Source: JANMZO01 sp031383405 (GTDB lineage: Bacteria; Actinomycetota; Acidimicrobiia; Acidimicrobiales; JANYDT01). From it: a DNA stretch of 18,781 nt. The notes below the pieces were generated by a model. It was not told where the DNA came from and did no database searches. It worked only from the letters and a program-made list of their open reading frames with translations. Below are positions 7,206-15,159 of the stretch, in pieces; the stretch's first letter is position 1; each line of letters opens with the position of its first letter. The stretch spans positions 1 through 18,781 of the forward strand of contig JANMZO010000421.1 in assembly GCA_031383405.1 (NCBI GenBank), read 5' to 3'. The position numbers and the translations under genes are program-made.

Positions 7206-8294
7206 TTATCGCAAGTTGAATTCCAATGCCTCGCCGACCGCGTCCTGTTGTTCGGCGGTCATGCCCGGGAACAGGGGGAGGGTGACGGCCCGCCGGTTGA
7301 CGTCTGCCACGACAGGAAGGTCCGCTTCTGTCAGCCCGTAACGCTTGGAGTGAAACGGAGTGAAGGGAATGGCGATGGTGCCGACCGTCGCTTCGATGTC
7401 GCGCTTGCGGAGTTGCTCAACAACCTGTGCTCCCGTGTACCCGGCCGGCACCAGTGCCACATACGACTGAACCACAGAGCCGACCGAGCGACGCTGCGGC
7501 TCGCAACCGATAGGCGACAGCATCTCGTCGTAACGATCGGCAAGACGCGAACGCTCGCTTACCATCCAGTCGAGCTTCGACATTTGCACCCGACCCATGG
7601 CCGCCTGAAAGTCGGTCATTCGGAAGTTTGAACCGACACCGGCAAATGCCCCGGCGTGCTGGCCGTGATTGCGGTACATGCGCACATAATCTGCGATGCG
7701 CGGATCGTTGGTCGTCACCGCGCCGCCCTCACCGGTAGTAACGATCTTTCGTGGGTGGAAGCTGAAGCAGCCGGCCATGCCGATACCACCAGCCGCACCG
7801 ATCTCACTCTTTGCCCCGATGGCACAGGCCGCGTCCTCAACGAGAGCAACGCCCGCTTCGCGGGTAACTCTGGCGATCGTATCGATGCCGGCGAGGTTGC
7901 CGAACGTGTGCACCGGAAGAACCGCAGCCACGTTGTTGAACGAAAGGACCTGCTCCAACGACACCGCGTTGAGGTTGAACGTATGGGGATCGATGTCGAC
8001 AAACATCGGCTTGGCGCCAACGATTTCGATCGCGTTCACCGTCGCCACCCACGAGTAGGGCGTCACGACGACAGTGTCACCCGGCTCCACGCCGACGGCA
8101 CGAAGGGCAACCTCAATTGCCACGGTGCAGTTACTCAGGGCAACGGCGAATTCGGTGCCGGCCGACGAAGCGATCGCCCGTTCAAACTCGACAACTTGCT
8201 CGCCCTGGACGAGCATTCCGGACCGCAGAACCGCCGCGACGGCCTCAATCTCAGCCTCGCCGATTACCGGTTGGGTTATGGGGATTCGGGCCAT
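7206..8294 (-). CDS. DegT/DnrJ/EryC1 family PLP-dependent sugar aminotransferase
   Basis: A 362-residue protein of normal length for the family. The PLP lysine is Lys183, in C-F-S-F-H-P-R-K-I-V-T-T-G-E-G-G. V-E-D-A-A-C-A-I-G at 152-160 holds the Asp that contacts the PLP ring nitrogen. P-Y-S-W-V-A-T-V-N-A-I at about 79-89 is the usual P-x-x-x-F-V-A-T block with Trp in place of Phe. R-N-H-G-Q and N-F-R-M-T-D-F-Q-A-A-M-G are also typical. It transfers an amino group, usually from glutamate, to a keto sugar bound to a nucleotide, giving an amino-deoxy sugar. It is the last gene of the minus-strand operon, 11 bases after the epimerase stop. The 4-keto substrate could come from the adjacent SDR enzyme or the CapD-like enzyme at the right edge. 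Confidence 0.93.
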   Translation of the reverse strand: MARIPITQPVIGEAEIEAVAAVLRSGMLVQGEQVVEFERAIASSAGTEFAVALSNCTVAIEVALRAVGVEPGDTVVVTPYSWVATVNAIEIVGAKPMFVDIDPHTFNLNAVSLEQVLSFNNVAAVLPVHTFGNLAGIDTIARVTREAGVALVEDAACAIGAKSEIGAAGGIGMAGCFSFHPRKIVTTGEGGAVTTNDPRIADYVRMYRNHGQHAGAFAGVGSNFRMTDFQAAMGRVQMSKLDWMVSERSRLADRYDEMLSPIGCEPQRRSVGSVVQSYVALVPAGYTGAQVVEQLRKRDIEATVGTIAIPFTPFHSKRYGLTEADLPVVADVNRRAVTLPLFPGMTAEQQDAVGEALEFNLR

Positions 8295-8305
8295 TGGACG
8301 GTCTT

Positions 8306-9265
8306 TCAGGACTTGCGACGGTCGCGGAGTGATGCTGCCGTGCGGGCGATACCTTCGTCGAGGTCGACCTCGGCTTCGAAGCCGAGAAGCTCACGCGACT
8401 TCTCCACCGACGGGATCCGCAATTCGACGTCGACATAGTCCTTTCGGACGAAGCTCACCTTGGAGTGGCTGTCGAGAACGCGGATGACCGTGTTGGCCAG
8501 ACCGTAGATCGTGGTGACCGCCCGTTCGTTGCCGATGTTGAAGGACTCACCGACGGCGTTGGGGTGGTCAAGTGCGAGCAGCACCCCGCGGACCATGTCG
8601 TCGACATAGCACCAGGCGCGGATCTGGGTTCCGTTTCCATGGATCTGGATCTCTTCGTTCTTGATGGCCTTCTCGATGAAGATCCGCATGGCACCTTCGC
8701 CGACCTGCCCCGGCCCGTAGACGTTGAAAGGGCGAACGACCGTCACCGGGAGTCTGAACTCGGTGTGGTAAGCCATGGCGAGATGCTCCTCGGCGAGCTT
8801 TGACACAGCGTAGGTCCAGCGGGCTTCTCCGACGGTACCCATGACCGTTGCGTCGCCCTCAGCGCTTCGGAAGGCGCGCTGGCCGAACACTTCGCTCGTT
8901 GAGAAACACACGACCCGTTGGCAATTGCTGAGCGTATTGGCTGCGGCCAGGACCGATGCGGATCCGAGCGCGTTCACGCGCATAGTGGTGACCGGGCTCT
9001 TGATGACGGTGTCAATGCCGGCAATTGCAGCGCAGTGTACAACGTGGGTGTGGCCCTGCATCGATGCAGCGACCGCAGGCTCATCGGTGACGTCACCCTT
9101 CACGATTGTGATGTGCGGGTGGTCGGCCAGGCCGGTACGACTGATCGAATCGCGGGCGTAATTGTCGTAGATCGTGATCTCATTCTTGTCGACGAGGCGC
9201 TGCGCGAGGGTGGAGCCGATGAACCCGGCGCCGCCTGTGATGAAGATCTTTGCTCCTTCAAGCAT
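8306..9265 (-). CDS. NAD-dependent epimerase/dehydratase (extended SDR)
   Basis: A 319-residue protein. The N-terminal Rossmann motif is F-I-T-G-G-A-G-F-I-G (residues 8-17), the catalytic Y-x-x-x-K is Tyr152/Lys156 in T-Y-A-V-S-K, and F-S-T-S-E-V-F-G at about 121-128 supplies the Ser/Thr. R-P-F-N-V-Y-G-P-G-Q and R-A-W-C-Y-V-D-D-M are the usual substrate-side blocks. Such enzymes act on UDP/GDP/dTDP sugars as epimerases or 4,6-dehydratases. The motif set does not decide between them, although the S-T-S-E block (rather than S-S-A/S-x-V-Y-G) is often seen in dehydratase-like members. The ATG at 9265 has AGGAG shortly upstream and overlaps the ATPase gene by 8 bases, so it is co-translated with the exporter. 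Confidence 0.9.
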   Translation of the reverse strand: MLEGAKIFITGGAGFIGSTLAQRLVDKNEITIYDNYARDSISRTGLADHPHITIVKGDVTDEPAVAASMQGHTHVVHCAAIAGIDTVIKSPVTTMRVNALGSASVLAAANTLSNCQRVVCFSTSEVFGQRAFRSAEGDATVMGTVGEARWTYAVSKLAEEHLAMAYHTEFRLPVTVVRPFNVYGPGQVGEGAMRIFIEKAIKNEEIQIHGNGTQIRAWCYVDDMVRGVLLALDHPNAVGESFNIGNERAVTTIYGLANTVIRVLDSHSKVSFVRKDYVDVELRIPSVEKSRELLGFEAEVDLDEGIARTAASLRDRRKS

Positions 9266-10565
9266 GTGAATCGACTCCTGTTTGTTGTCCGTTGTTTTGG
9301 CTGGCGAGTTGGGGGGTTGACGAACTGTTGACGGAACGTCGGTCTATGTCGGGCATGGATTCGGCCTTCCAGTCGAAGCGGCCGAGGACGCGGCCGCCGG
9401 TCGACCATTTGTCGACGGTGACGGGGAAGGGGTATTGGGGAAGAATTTCGAAGTTGCACACCGATAGAGCGGCGTCGGAGACGGTGGTCCCGTGCACGAC
9501 GATGTGCACGGTGTAGCGACCCGGCTGCAGCCACGGCTCTTCAAGTCGGAGCTCGCCTCGCGATGATGTGGTGCCGGACATCCAGACACCCATCGCCCGC
9601 GAGTCGCACTGCACGATTTCGTCGCCCGACTCGTCGATGATATGTGCACTTATCGCAACGTCGCCTGAAAGGTCGACGATGTGGTCGAGTTGGAACTCGA
9701 ACACCTTTGCTTCGTCGGGAGTGAATGCCGGTTTGACCGGCTCGAAGTGCGCTAGCCGGAACTCGCCGGTGCCAGCTCGCCTCGAGCGGTCTATGTCGGA
9801 ACGCAGGTCGGTCGAGGCGAGGCTGTCGAGGTACACCTTCGCCGCCCGTTGTGTTGGCCCGTCGAAGGCTATGCCCCCGTGGTCGAGAACAATCCCCCGG
9901 CTACATAGTTCGACTACCGAAGGCATATGGTGGCTGACGAACAGGATTGTGCGACCCTCGTTTACGATCTGCTTCATCTTGGTGATCGAGCGGGATTTGA
10001 ACGCCGCATCACCCACGGCCAGTACTTCGTCGATCAGCATGATTTCGGTGGGAAGATGGGCGGCTACTGCAAATGCTAGGCGTACATACATACCACTGGA
10101 GTAGCGCTTGACCGGTGTCTCGAGAAACTGGCTCACCTCGGAGAAATCTACGATCGCATCGAAGTTCCGGTCGACTTCGTCTTTGCGCATGCCAAGGATC
10201 GAGCCGTTGAGGTAGATGTTCTCCCGGCCCGTGAGCTCAGGATGAAAGCCGGTGCCGATTTCGAGGAGGCTTCCTACCCTGCCGCGAATTTCGATCTCCC
10301 CGTGCGTGGGCGGGGTGACCCGGGTGAGAACTTTCAGCAGTGTCGATTTGCCGGCACCGTTGCGACCGACGATGCCTACCGCTTCGCCCTGTTTCACGTT
10401 GAAGGTCACATCATGGAGAGCGTCGAACGACTCACGCTTTTCACGTTTACCGAGCGAACGGAGCTTGCTGCCGATCTGCTCGGCGAGCGTGTTCTGACGG
10501 GCCCCCTTGCCGAGGATGTACGTCTTGCCTACGTCTTTTACGGAAACAGCGAACTCAGATGACAT
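9258..10565 (-). CDS. wzt: ABC transporter ATPase with C-terminal carbohydrate-binding domain (Wzt-like)
   Basis: 435 residues from the ATG at 10565. An in-frame extension to 10628 lies inside the permease gene and is ignored. The nucleotide-binding domain has Walker A G-R-N-G-A-G-K-S-T (67-75), a Q-loop region, signature Y-S-S-G-M (155-159), Walker B I-M-L-I-D-E (175-180) and the H-loop V-S-H-H (about 210-213). This is the arrangement of polysaccharide/teichoic-acid exporters. From about residue 275 a beta-rich domain of about 145 residues follows (F-R-L-A-H-F...I-H-I-V-V-H-G...F-D-W), matching the Wzt C-terminal domain that in O-antigen systems recognises the capped chain end. A tail rich in S, N and Q closes the protein. 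It overlaps the permease gene by 11 bases and the epimerase gene by 8. It energises export of a lipid-linked glycan. Confidence 0.93.
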   Translation of the reverse strand: MSSEFAVSVKDVGKTYILGKGARQNTLAEQIGSKLRSLGKREKRESFDALHDVTFNVKQGEAVGIVGRNGAGKSTLLKVLTRVTPPTHGEIEIRGRVGSLLEIGTGFHPELTGRENIYLNGSILGMRKDEVDRNFDAIVDFSEVSQFLETPVKRYSSGMYVRLAFAVAAHLPTEIMLIDEVLAVGDAAFKSRSITKMKQIVNEGRTILFVSHHMPSVVELCSRGIVLDHGGIAFDGPTQRAAKVYLDSLASTDLRSDIDRSRRAGTGEFRLAHFEPVKPAFTPDEAKVFEFQLDHIVDLSGDVAISAHIIDESGDEIVQCDSRAMGVWMSGTTSSRGELRLEEPWLQPGRYTVHIVVHGTTVSDAALSVCNFEILPQYPFPVTVDKWSTGGRVLGRFDWKAESMPDIDRRSVNSSSTPQLASQNNGQQTGVDSHA

Positions 10566-11406
10566 CGGCAAAGTCCCGTTCAACGCGCTCGAAGATGAGC
10601 AAACCGATAATGACGACAACCACAGCACCGATGAGCGACGTACCCAAGGCCCGCCCGGGGAACACGCGACCAGGAAGGGTGGCCCAACGCATTCCTTCGA
10701 GTAACCCGACGAGCGGGTTGACCTGCATGATGCTTCGGACCGAACTTGGCACGCTCACGAGGCTGTAGGCGACCGGGCTTCCGTACAACATCAATTGGAG
10801 GACGACCGGCAGCACGTAGTTGATATCACGGTACGGGACCGCCAGTGCCGCCATCGCGGTGCCGATACCGAGCGCAATCAACGAGAACAGCACGATGAGC
10901 GGGAAGATGAAGAGAAACTTCACACTGATCCCGACGCCCGTCAGCAGCAGAACAGTCACGAGAAGGCCGATCGATACGGCGACATCGACGTAGGTCGAAA
11001 GAACCGTTGAGATCGGAAGCAGCAACCGGGGGAAAAACACTTTGGAGATCATTCCGGCGTTACTCAGAATAGAGCCCGACGCTTTGGTCACGATGGTTGA
11101 GAAGCAACTCCAACCGACGTAGCCGGCCATCGTCAAAGCGAAGTACGAAACGCCTTCATTCGGGAGTTTCGCAACCCTTCCAAACACGAAGGCGAGCACG
11201 CCGGCCGCCAGCAGTGGTTGAAGGATGACCCATGTCACGCCAAGTGCGGTTTGGCGGTAGCGAAGCGTGAGGTCTCGGCGGGCCAGGCGCAGCAGCAGGA
11301 AACGTCCGTTCCACAACTCACGAAAGCGAATTCCACCGAAGCCGACCCGCGGACGAATAACGATGGTGGGGGCATCTGGTGTGGTGACGACCGGACTCGT
11401 ATTCAT
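10555..11406 (-). CDS. wzm: ABC-2 type polysaccharide export permease (Wzm-like)
   Basis: A 283-residue protein with six predicted membrane segments. After a soluble N-terminal 35 residues comes F-R-E-L-W-x-x-R-x-L-L-L-R-L-A-R-R-D-L-T-L-R-Y-R-Q-T, then G-V-T-W-V-I-L-Q-P-L, which is characteristic of TagG/Wzm permeases of the ABC-2 family. Further typical blocks are A-G-Y-V-G-W-S-C-F, S-K-V-F-F-P-R-L-L-L-P, P-Y-R-D-I-N-Y-V-L-P and Q-V-N-P-L-V-G-L-L-E-G-M-R. It forms the membrane channel for the Wzt-like ATPase encoded directly downstream. It is the first gene of the minus-strand operon. The 192 bases upstream hold a nested inverted repeat and separate it from the carbamoyltransferase gene, so either a leader or an internal promoter is possible. 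Confidence 0.93.
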   Translation of the reverse strand: MNTSPVVTTPDAPTIVIRPRVGFGGIRFRELWNGRFLLLRLARRDLTLRYRQTALGVTWVILQPLLAAGVLAFVFGRVAKLPNEGVSYFALTMAGYVGWSCFSTIVTKASGSILSNAGMISKVFFPRLLLPISTVLSTYVDVAVSIGLLVTVLLLTGVGISVKFLFIFPLIVLFSLIALGIGTAMAALAVPYRDINYVLPVVLQLMLYGSPVAYSLVSVPSSVRSIMQVNPLVGLLEGMRWATLPGRVFPGRALGTSLIGAVVVVIIGLLIFERVERDFADVI

Positions 11407-11471
11407 TCAGCTAATTCAATTCGTCGGAGTTTGAGGTTTTGGGTGAATGTTGTGCTTGGCGGGATAAAGGT

Positions 11472-11518
11472 AAGCGTTCTTTTTGACGTTTGTATCGGCT
11501 GGAACAGCCGTCACGCTT
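11472..11518. repeat. Nested inverted repeat upstream of the permease gene
   Basis: Outer arms AAGCGT (11472-11477) and ACGCTT (11513-11518) enclose a small perfect hairpin CGGCT-ggaac-AGCCG (11496-11510). It lies between the carbamoyltransferase stop and the permease start. It could be a transcript-end structure for the former, a leader structure or operator for the latter, or chance. No U tract follows. Confidence 0.35.
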
Positions 11519-11598
11519 GATTCTGAATTCGTTGAGCGCCCTCCAGCGCTTCCAGTGAAGCAAAGGAGCATCTGTTTGGCAGGAGTGCAACCTAATCG

Positions 11599-13257
11599 CT
11601 AGTTCGGCCAAATGATCATGCGGTCAGTCACGACACAATCAATATTGTTCTTTCGCAGCGAGTCGATCGCGTCAGCGGGACTGCAGACGATCGGCTCTTC
11701 ATGGTTGTTAAAGCTCGTGTTGACAAGATTCGGGATACCGGTGCGGGCATGGTACGCCGCCAGAATTCCGTAGTACAGCGGTGGACCGTAGGTCGTGCTC
11801 ACGATTTGCGGACGTGCGGTACCGTCAACGTGGACAACCGCTGGACTCATCTCCTTCATTGAGTCCGTGCAGTCGTAACACGTTGTCATGAACTTCGTGT
11901 TTGTGTCTTTCTCGGTATAACCCACGTACATTTCATGAGCCGCAGACGCGAGTGTGACTGGTGCGAACGGCATAAATTCGGTTCGGTTCAAACGCTTGTT
12001 GACAGATTGGTTGACCAAGGCGTCACGTGCCGAGATCATGATCGACCGCGCTCCGAGGGCCCTAGGTCCATACTCCATCCGTCCGGTGAAGACGCCAACG
12101 ACCAGATTTCGCTCGAGTAGTTCGGCGACGTTGTCGTAGAGCGCATCTGTTTCAGCAAATCGCTCGACCCTCAGCCCTTCCAGGTCGCTCTCCAACCACT
12201 CGAAGTCGGGGCCGAGGAAGACCGAATCCAAATTGATCCACTTGAGCCCGTCTTCGACGGCTGCTCCTAGAGCGCCACCGAAGCTGTTCCCACCATCACC
12301 CATTTCTGGAAAGACAAAATAGCCGTTGACGTGCGGATGTTCCCGGACACGTTGATTCAACTTGACGTTTCCGAAACACCCACCGGCCATACACACGTTG
12401 GACCCGGCGGGCACGTAACAGGTGATCACGTCTAGGATTCCGCGCTCGAGAACCGTTTGCACCGCATAGGCGATGTCTTCCTTCGAGTATCCGTTGCAGA
12501 GCTTGGCCAGGTCGTGGTAGTCCCAGTAACTGAACGGCCGGAACTCATGTCCGAGGACAAAATCATCGCCTTCGAAGCGGATGAGATCGTGCATCTTGTC
12601 GACGAGTTCCGTGTCGTGGCCGAACGCCGCGAGACCCGTGATCTTACCTTCGTGGCGGTAGGGCTTGAAACCAAGTAGTCCGGTCACTTGACCGTAAAGC
12701 GATCCGAGACTCTTCAATTCGGAAAAGGAACGGATACGGGTTACTCCGTTTGTCCTGTCCGCTTTCCACACCACAGTGCTCGCGAGGTCTCCCCGCCCAT
12801 CCGCTGTGATGATGTAGCTCTCCTCGAAAGGGGACGGATAGAACGCCGTAAGTGCGTGGGATAGGTGATGTTCGTAGGATCGGATATCCGCGTTGGGAAA
12901 CATCGCCCGTGCACGCAGGAGAAACTCCCGCTTGTGCGGTTCGTCGGCTTTCAACGACACAGCCATGCGTTCCGAGGCCCTACCGGGCGCGAGGTCACCC
13001 GCTGAATTGAAGTAGTCCGCAATAGAGGTTGCGTCAGGAAACGACCACGCACCACAGGCAACTACATCGATGTCTTCAGCACGCGATCCCGATCTCGCGA
13101 GGCAGTCGGCTATAGCCAGCTCCGGGAATCCACGGGTTAGCTTGACCCGATTGAAGCGCTCTTCCTGCGAGGCGTAAATGACGGTCCCGTCGTTTATCAG
13201 CGTGACGCTCGCGTTATCGCCGTTGAAGACACCGAGAATGAGCCGGGGCTTCTTCAT
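11599..13257 (-). CDS. NodU/CmcH-type O-carbamoyltransferase
   Basis: 552 residues, the usual length. The N-terminal Kae1-like domain has I-L-G-V-F-N-G-D-N-A-S near residue 10 and the family-defining E-E-R-F-N-R at 32-37. Y-E-H-H-L-S-H-A at 128-135 gives the metal-binding histidines, and T-A-D-G-R-G-D at 151-157 the phosphate/metal site. E-G-K-I-T-G-L-A-A-F-G, M-A-G-G-C-F-G-N-V-K-L-N, G-R-M-E-Y-G-P-R-A-L-G-A-R-S-I and N-T-S-F-N-N-H-E-E-P-I-V follow in the right order, so both domains look intact. These enzymes use carbamoyl phosphate and ATP to put a carbamoyl group on a hydroxyl of a sugar (NodU) or antibiotic (CmcH). Here the acceptor is probably a sugar of the exported glycan. It is in the same direction as the exporter operon but 192 bases upstream, and divergent from the flippase gene. 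No good ribosome site is visible before the ATG. Confidence 0.93.
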   Translation of the reverse strand: MKKPRLILGVFNGDNASVTLINDGTVIYASQEERFNRVKLTRGFPELAIADCLARSGSRAEDIDVVACGAWSFPDATSIADYFNSAGDLAPGRASERMAVSLKADEPHKREFLLRARAMFPNADIRSYEHHLSHALTAFYPSPFEESYIITADGRGDLASTVVWKADRTNGVTRIRSFSELKSLGSLYGQVTGLLGFKPYRHEGKITGLAAFGHDTELVDKMHDLIRFEGDDFVLGHEFRPFSYWDYHDLAKLCNGYSKEDIAYAVQTVLERGILDVITCYVPAGSNVCMAGGCFGNVKLNQRVREHPHVNGYFVFPEMGDGGNSFGGALGAAVEDGLKWINLDSVFLGPDFEWLESDLEGLRVERFAETDALYDNVAELLERNLVVGVFTGRMEYGPRALGARSIMISARDALVNQSVNKRLNRTEFMPFAPVTLASAAHEMYVGYTEKDTNTKFMTTCYDCTDSMKEMSPAVVHVDGTARPQIVSTTYGPPLYYGILAAYHARTGIPNLVNTSFNNHEEPIVCSPADAIDSLRKNNIDCVVTDRMIIWPN

Positions 13258-13539
13258 TCGACGAGCCCAATTGAATTGTTCTGGATCATTTCACCCTAAC
13301 TGTGTGACTTGCGACGGGTCGGTTTCGGCCGAGAGATTGCACCACGTATCGATGCGGTGGAACGGCAACCCGCTCCTGCGACACCGGTACGCAAATGTTA
13401 GTTCGGCAAATAGGACAAAAGGATTTAGCTTCCATCCATCGCATGCGGATCGGCGTCCTGGGATCGGGTCTGGTTCCTCTGGTTCATCCTGTCGAAAACC
13501 GGCGTTGAGGGGTGATTCGGCTGTGGTGATGACGTATCG

Positions 13540-15021
13540 TTGAGGTTCGTGTCTTTTTCTGCAAAAATCCCTAGTTCACTTCGCGAGGCAGGCGTGTACG
13601 GCGCTGCGTTTGCTATCTCGCGACTGACGGGAATCGTGCTGCTCCCGTTGCTGACGAACCGCCTCTCCGACGGTGAACTCGGCGTTTTCGGCCTCCTGAC
13701 CTCCACCACGCTGTTGTTGCAGTTCCTCTCCGGGCTCGGCCTCGATTCCGGGGCGACCCGTTGGTTCTACGAGGCTCAGGCGCTCGGACTCAGGGACACG
13801 GAACTCCGAGACGATCGGCGTCGAACGCTGGCTACCTGGGTGTGGGCGACGCTCCTCGTCAGTGTTGGCCTTAGCTCGCTGGGCATCGCGCTGGCGGGTC
13901 CGATCGCTCACGTGTTTTTCGACGGAACCGGTCACGACGTAGCCGCCGTCCGGGCCTCCGCGGCCACCATTCCTGCGCTGGCCATGATCAACGTCTTGCA
14001 GCACTGGTACCGCATGGTTCGTCGCCCGCTACCCGCCTTCGTGATTGCGGTTCTCTTCGCGTTGGGCACATTGACCCTCACCGTGGTTCTTGTTGCGATT
14101 CGTGACTACGGAATCGTCGGTGTGTTCGGCGCGCAGGCCATTGTCGGTACTGGGGCAACGGTCATCGGGCTCCGCCATATGTGGCCCGAGATCGGCCTGT
14201 CGAACGTCGACCGGATCCGACTGAAACGTATGTTGACGTACTCGCTTCCGCTGCTTCCCGCTCTCGCTTCGCCGTTTCTTGTCGGGCTTCTTATCCGGGT
14301 ACTTATCCGCGTGCTGTCCAACGTCGACGAAGTGGGAAAGTTTCAGGTCGTCTCCATGATCTCGACGGTAGTGGTGGTGTTGACGACCGCGGTGCAACAG
14401 GCTTGGGAGCCCTTTTCGCTTTCGATGCCGGACCGCCTCGGGGCCAAACCGATCTACCGGGCGATGTTGTTCTTCTACGCCGTTCTAGTTGGCTTCATCG
14501 TGGTAGCTCTGGCCGGTTTGCTACCGCTCGTCCTTCCGATTCTCGGACAACGGTTTGTCGCATTGGCCGTGCCGACGGTGGTGTTCAGCGCCTCGGTGTT
14601 GATCAGTGGCGCGTTCCCCATCATCAACACGGGCCCCTCGATCGCCGGCACGGGCCGACCGGCCCTGGAGGCCATGGTCAGCGGTTCGCTCCTGAGTCTC
14701 GTGTTCTGCGCCTTGCTTGTTCCCGGAATGGGCCAGCGCGGTGCGTCCTGGGCCGCGCTGATCGCCGCCTTCGTTACGGTGTTCGTCGGTCTGTACCGCT
14801 CCGAGCGTTCGTGGCACGTGGGCTACCCACTGCGGGAAGCCGGCTTAGCAATAGCCGCCGGAGCAGCAGTCGCGGCGTTTGCCTACGAACTCGGACATCG
14901 CTCGAATATTTCGGTCTTCGGTCGGGCACTCGGCGTCGGTCTCCTGCTGGTCGTGTTCGCCGCTGTCGCAGCTTCACGGATCGCGCGTCTGTTCGTCACC
15001 GTTCGCTCGCAACTGACCTAA
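13540..15021 (+). CDS. Wzx-like polysaccharide flippase (MOP superfamily)
   Basis: 493 residues if started at the TTG at 13540; the GTG at 13549 is the other reasonable start, and an upstream in-frame stop at 13513 limits the choice. The protein is hydrophobic throughout with about 12-14 membrane segments. It begins G-V-Y-G-A-A-F-A-I-S-R-L-T-G-I-V-L-L-P-L-L-T-N-R-L, the usual N-terminus of Wzx/MATE-like oligosaccharide flippases, followed by E-L-G-V-F-G-L-L-T-S. It would move undecaprenyl-pyrophosphate-linked repeat units to the outer face for Wzy polymerisation. No Wzy is recognised in the window, although one may lie outside. It is divergent from the carbamoyltransferase gene. The 282 bases between them show no clear promoter to my eye. 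Confidence 0.88.
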   Translation: MRFVSFSAKIPSSLREAGVYGAAFAISRLTGIVLLPLLTNRLSDGELGVFGLLTSTTLLLQFLSGLGLDSGATRWFYEAQALGLRDTELRDDRRRTLATWVWATLLVSVGLSSLGIALAGPIAHVFFDGTGHDVAAVRASAATIPALAMINVLQHWYRMVRRPLPAFVIAVLFALGTLTLTVVLVAIRDYGIVGVFGAQAIVGTGATVIGLRHMWPEIGLSNVDRIRLKRMLTYSLPLLPALASPFLVGLLIRVLIRVLSNVDEVGKFQVVSMISTVVVVLTTAVQQAWEPFSLSMPDRLGAKPIYRAMLFFYAVLVGFIVVALAGLLPLVLPILGQRFVALAVPTVVFSASVLISGAFPIINTGPSIAGTGRPALEAMVSGSLLSLVFCALLVPGMGQRGASWAALIAAFVTVFVGLYRSERSWHVGYPLREAGLAIAAGAAVAAFAYELGHRSNISVFGRALGVGLLLVVFAAVAASRIARLFVTVRSQLT

Positions 15022-15027
15022 GCGAGT

Positions 15028-15069
15028 TCGTCATTATGGCTCCGGCGCTCGTCATTACGGCTCCGGCGC
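15028..15069. repeat. Two tandem 21-base repeats after the flippase gene
   Basis: The unit TCGTCATTAYGGCTCCGGCGC occurs at 15028-15048 and 15049-15069, differing at one base. It begins seven bases after the flippase stop, in the convergent gap before the small minus-strand gene. No hairpin with a U tract was found. It is probably a local duplication, and a binding site is possible but unsupported. Confidence 0.8.
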
Positions 15070-15159
15070 TCGGAGTAACCCCGGGGCCACGTCTCTGTAG
15101 AGGGTGCCAATGCGTTTCACCGCCGAGCCCGATTGCACTCGCTGGCGCGAGGGGAGGAG

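Noticed and set aside
7656..8438. 260-codon plus-strand open frame
   Set aside because: Antisense shadow of the DegT and epimerase genes, with His/Asp/Arg-rich translation.
11544..11559. AGCGC/GCGCT hairpin after the carbamoyltransferase gene as a terminator
   Set aside because: Only a five-pair stem with no U tract; could occur by chance.
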